This document shows positions 5,878 to 6,332 of a stretch of DNA of 6,332 nt, piece by piece (within the stretch, counting starts at the first letter, position 1; each line of letters opens with the position of its first letter). The position numbers were made by a program, and so were the translations under genes. The notes beneath the pieces are model-generated. The model saw only the letters and a program-made list of their open reading frames with translations. It was not told the origin of the DNA and made no database searches. The stretch spans positions 24,629 to 30,960 of the forward strand of contig DCDI01000009.1 of the NCBI GenBank assembly GCA_002316345.1, written 5' to 3'. This DNA is from Phyllobacteriaceae bacterium UBA1059. GTDB taxonomy: Bacteria > Pseudomonadota > Alphaproteobacteria > Rhizobiales > Rhizobiaceae.

Positions 5878-6332
5878 TCAGCGCGCCTCCGGCTGGTACG
5901 CCTCGTACCAGGCGATTGCTTCGGCAACCGGGATCACGTCGCCATACTTCACTGAAATGTCGTAGAGATTGGCGAAGTGCGGGCTTTCATGCTTGTCGGC
6001 GACGCATTCTTCCGGGACCACAACCCGGTAGCCGCGCGAAATCGCATCCACGACGCAGGCGCGCACGCAGCCGGACGTCGATCCGCCCGTAATCACCACC
6101 GTGTCGCACTGATGCCAGACCATGAGAGATTGCAGGTTCGTCTCATGAAACGGCGACGCCATGCGCTTGTTGATGACGATGTCTTTGACATGGTCGATCT
6201 TGAGGCGCGGGTCGAACTCAGCCCGGCGCGAGCCGACCTTGATGTTCTGCAGCGAGTCCGGCGTATCGGTCCGGGTTCCCCAGACGCCGCAATCCTCGCC
6301 CGAATCCATATAGGCGACATAGGTCCAGGTGG
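5878..6332 (-). CDS. Isochorismatase-fold cysteine amidohydrolase, N-carbamoylsarcosine amidase/NicF-like (5' end cut by window)
   Basis: C-terminal 150 residues of a cysteine hydrolase; the frame is open to the right edge, so the N-terminus with the catalytic Asp is not visible. Using numbering from the first whole codon, the catalytic Lys is seen as K55 (VINKRMASPFHETNL) and the nucleophile as C88 in GGSTSGCVRACVVDA. The tail PEECVADKHESPHFANLYD and ISVKYGDVIP resembles the subgroup that holds N-carbamoylsarcosine amidase and maleamate amidase NicF more than true isochorismatases or nicotinamidases. These enzymes cleave a terminal amide or carbamoyl group, releasing ammonia (plus CO2 for carbamoyl substrates). 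It is the first gene visible in the operon and ends 1 nt before the first deacetylase-like gene. The internal Met at 6309 is not the start, because conserved-looking coding sequence (TWTYVAY) precedes it. The exact substrate is inferred only. Confidence 0.92.
   Translation of the reverse strand, partial: TWTYVAYMDSGEDCGVWGTRTDTPDSLQNIKVGSRRAEFDPRLKIDHVKDIVINKRMASPFHETNLQSLMVWHQCDTVVITGGSTSGCVRACVVDAISRGYRVVVPEECVADKHESPHFANLYDISVKYGDVIPVAEAIAWYEAYQPEAR
5886..5890 (-). promoter_or_regulatory. Ribosome-binding site that sets the start of the first deacetylase-like gene
   Basis: GGAGG on the minus strand inside the last codons of the isochorismatase-fold gene, 9 nt before the ATG at 5876 (junction TGAGATG). 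It supports 5876 over the in-frame ATG at 5927 and points to translational coupling of the two genes. Confidence 0.7.

Noticed and set aside
5877..5927. Upstream ATG that would extend the first deacetylase-like protein by 17 residues
   Set aside because: The extension is an Arg-rich overlap with the isochorismatase-fold gene; GGAGG at 5886-5890 supports the start at 5876.

Overview
The window is a GC-rich stretch (roughly 60% or more by eye) from what looks like an alphaproteobacterium, most likely of the Hyphomicrobiales/Rhizobiales type. This rests on codon use, protein style and the amino-acid/amide-type ABC importer; no phylogenetic marker is present, so the assignment is an inference. 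Every gene I can support lies on the minus strand, so transcription runs from the right edge to the left edge. Both ends of the window cut genes.

In transcription order the genes are: (1) the C-terminal part of an isochorismatase-fold amidohydrolase (5878-6332, 5' end outside the window); (2) and (3) two adjacent, paralogous polysaccharide-deacetylase/PuuE-like hydrolases (4929-5876 and 4006-4929); (4) and (5) a LeuC/LeuD-type hydro-lyase pair (2537-3943 and 1915-2529); (6) a Tat-type periplasmic binding protein of the branched-chain amino acid/amide ABC family (652-1866); (7) the N-terminal two thirds or so of its LivH-like permease (1-581, 3' end outside the window). Spacing is tight: 1 nt between genes 1 and 2, a 1-nt overlap between 2 and 3, 62 nt before leuC, 7 nt between leuC and leuD, 48 nt before the binding protein, and 70 nt with a strong hairpin before the permease. 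This looks like one catabolic operon. No stretch over 300 bases lacks a gene, and I see no RNA gene, mobile element, CRISPR array or promoter.

Taken together, the genes suggest an uptake-and-degradation module rather than leucine biosynthesis. The LeuC and LeuD proteins keep the catalytic and Fe-S residues but depart from the leucine-pathway consensus at normally invariant places (DHYVPT, TSTQG, SSREGAVYAL). A coherent, untested reading is that a cyclic amide or imide enters through the ABC importer, is opened by one or both PuuE-like hydrolases, is deamidated by the isochorismatase-fold enzyme (as NicF does with maleamate), and the resulting unsaturated diacid (maleate or a substituted maleate) is hydrated by the LeuCD-like enzyme to a malate-type product for central metabolism. 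The substrate cannot be read from sequence alone.
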